Assembly (NCBI GenBank): GCA_004553405.1
Contig: SFLO01000043.1
Location: forward strand, 1-6,436
Length of the DNA: 6,436 nucleotides
Direction: 5' to 3'
Source: Coriobacteriaceae bacterium
GTDB taxonomy: Bacteria > Actinomycetota > Coriobacteriia > Coriobacteriales > QAMH01
Each line of letters begins with the position of its first letter. The stretch's first letter is position 1. The notes under the pieces are model-generated. The model was not told the DNA's origin, made no database searches, and was given only the letters and a program-made list of their open reading frames with translations. A program made the translations under genes and the position numbers. Positions 4,906-6,436 of this stretch are shown one piece after another.

Positions 4906-6436
4906 TGGCGCACGATATGAGCAGGACCGACGCCCCCAAGCGCCGCCCCGGCGCCGGCCCCATGGGAGGCGGCAGGCACGGCCACGGGCCCGGACGCGTC
5001 GTGGAAAAGCCCAAGGACTTCAAGGGCACCATGCGCAAGCTCCTGGGCTATGTGGGCAAGCACAAGATCGCGGTGCTCTTCGCCATCGCGTTCGCCATGT
5101 GCTCCGTGGTTTTCAACATCGTGGGCCCCAAGGTCTTGGGCGAGGTCACCACCAAGCTCTACGAGGGGCTCGTTGCCAAGGTCGCGGGCACCGGATCTGT
5201 TGACTTCGACTGGATCGGCCGCACGCTGTTGCTGCTTTTGGGCCTCTACCTGGCAAGCTCTGCCTGCAGCCTCGTCCAAGGCTGGCTCATGACCGGCGTC
5301 ACGCAGAAGATCTGCTACCGCATGCGCAAGGAGATCGCGCACAAGATCACCGTCGTTCCCATGAGCTACTTCAACGGCCACAGCAAGGGCGATGTGCTCA
5401 GCCGCATCACCAACGACGTCGACACGCTGGGCCAGAGCCTCAACCAGTCGGTGACCCAGCTCATCACCTCCATCACCCAGATTATCGGCGTACTTGTGAT
5501 GATGCTCTCCATCAGCCTGCCGCTCACGGGCGTCGTCGTCATCACGCTGCCCGTGGCCGGCGTGATCATGGGCGTGATGATGCACTTCTCGCAGCCCTAC
5601 TTCCGTGAGCAGCAGAAGGTCCTGGGCTCCGTGAACGGCATCGTTGAGGAAGATTTCGCAGGTCAGAACGTCATCCAGGTCTTCGACCGCGCTGGGGAGG
5701 CCGTGGCCGAGTTCGACGAGCAGAACAACCGCCTCTTTATCTCCGGCTGGCGCTCGCAGTTCCTCTCCGGCCTCATGATGCCGCTCATGTCGCTCGTGGG
5801 CAACGCCGGCTACGTGGCCGTCGTCGTGGTGGGCGCCCAGCTCGCCCTTACCGGCAACGCCACCCCCGGCGACATCCAGAGCTTCATCCAGTACGTGCGC
5901 AACTTCACCCAGCCCGTGCAGCAGCTTGCTAACGTGAGCAACACAATGCAGTCCATGGCCGCGGCCACCGAGCGCGTCTTCGAATTCCTTGCCGCGCCCG
6001 AAGAGGATGAGTCTGCAAACGCCCAGGTACCTGCTGTGCGCGACGGCCACGTGCAGTTCGATCACGTCAAGTTCGGCTACGACCCCGCCAAGCCCATCAT
6101 CCACGACTTCTCGCTGGTCACCGAGCCCGGCCAGACCGTGGCCATCGTGGGCCCCACGGGCGCCGGCAAGACCACGCTCATCAAGCTGCTCCAGCGCTTC
6201 TACGACGTGGACGCCGGCAGTCTGCTCGTGGACGGCGTGGACGTGCGCGACTGGAGCCGCGCCGAGCTACGGAGCGAGTTCGCCATGGTGCTGCAGGACA
6301 CGTGGCTCTTCAACGGCACGATTCGCGACAACATCCGCTACGGCCGTCCCGAGGCGACCGACGCCGAGGTCGAGGCCGCCGCGAAGGCCGCGCGCTGCGA
6401 CCACTTCATTCGCACCCTGGCCGGCGGTTATGACTT
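4905..6436 (+). CDS. Heterodimeric ABC exporter, subunit 2 (partial, first 510 residues)
   Basis: The reading frame is open to the window end, so the last part of the ATPase domain is missing. The cytoplasmic N-terminus (1-45) has a Gly/His-rich tail at 16-31. The type I exporter membrane domain runs from about 52 to 350, with clear hydrophobic segments near 54-76, 105-126, 185-228 and 290-312. The coupling segment M153-S-Y-F followed by R167-I-T-N-D-V-D is characteristic of this class. The ATPase domain starts near 380 with A-loop Y392, Walker A GPTGAGKTT (416-424) and Q-loop Q464, all canonical. Signature, Walker B and H-loop lie beyond the window. Its first loop is short, unlike that of subunit 1. 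The start codon shares one base with the subunit 1 stop (TAATG). By family logic this should be the catalytically competent partner, with an intact catalytic Glu but possibly an altered signature; that cannot be seen here. Confidence 0.93.
   Translation, partial: MAHDMSRTDAPKRRPGAGPMGGGRHGHGPGRVVEKPKDFKGTMRKLLGYVGKHKIAVLFAIAFAMCSVVFNIVGPKVLGEVTTKLYEGLVAKVAGTGSVDFDWIGRTLLLLLGLYLASSACSLVQGWLMTGVTQKICYRMRKEIAHKITVVPMSYFNGHSKGDVLSRITNDVDTLGQSLNQSVTQLITSITQIIGVLVMMLSISLPLTGVVVITLPVAGVIMGVMMHFSQPYFREQQKVLGSVNGIVEEDFAGQNVIQVFDRAGEAVAEFDEQNNRLFISGWRSQFLSGLMMPLMSLVGNAGYVAVVVVGAQLALTGNATPGDIQSFIQYVRNFTQPVQQLANVSNTMQSMAAATERVFEFLAAPEEDESANAQVPAVRDGHVQFDHVKFGYDPAKPIIHDFSLVTEPGQTVAIVGPTGAGKTTLIKLLQRFYDVDAGSLLVDGVDVRDWSRAELRSEFAMVLQDTWLFNGTIRDNIRYGRPEATDAEVEAAAKAARCDHFIRTLAGGYD

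Noticed and set aside
4902..6104. Minus-strand open frame of 400 codons across ABC subunit 2
   Set aside because: It has the same His/Asp-rich antisense signature and no domain. The plus strand encodes a canonical exporter half.

Overview
The window is a GC-rich bacterial chromosomal segment that looks ordinary in gene content and densely coding. A Tat-exported fumarate-reductase-type flavoprotein, a divergent LysR regulator and a MarR-controlled pair of ABC exporter genes, all with G/C-ending codons, best fit an anaerobic actinomycete of class Coriobacteriia (Eggerthella, Olsenella or Collinsella relatives). That placement is inference from gene style; there is no rRNA or other marker to fix it.

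Left part (1-1996): the first 300 codons of a secreted FAD-dependent reductase lie on the minus strand, and the gene leaves the window at base 1. A LysR-family regulator is transcribed away from it on the plus strand. The two share a compact intergenic region holding a candidate promoter for the flavoprotein and an inverted repeat just upstream of the LysR start. This is the classic layout in which a LysR protein senses a small molecule and controls the divergent gene, so LysR is the likely regulator of the reductase.

Middle (1997-2192): about 200 bases without a gene. The first part is GC-rich with short repeats and only a weak hairpin. The last 60 bases are unusually AT-rich and carry a near-consensus promoter and an 8-bp palindrome just before the MarR gene.

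Right part (2193-6436): a three-gene operon, marR - ABC exporter subunit 1 - ABC exporter subunit 2 (cut by the window end). The reading frames overlap by 23 bases and then by 1 base, and each exporter gene has a strong Shine-Dalgarno sequence, so they are probably translated together. Subunit 1 has Asp in place of the catalytic Glu and Gln in place of the H-loop His. This marks the degenerate half of a heterodimeric multidrug-type exporter (TM287/288, BmrCD and LmrCD class). It also carries an insertion of about 150 residues between its first two membrane helices, predicted to lie outside the cell. The MarR protein probably represses the operon and is released by a compound that the pump exports.

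I see no mobile element, CRISPR array, tRNA, rRNA or clearly new system. The points most worth a second look are the extracellular insertion and degenerate ATP site of subunit 1, the very short leader of the marR transcript, and the palindrome upstream of lysR.
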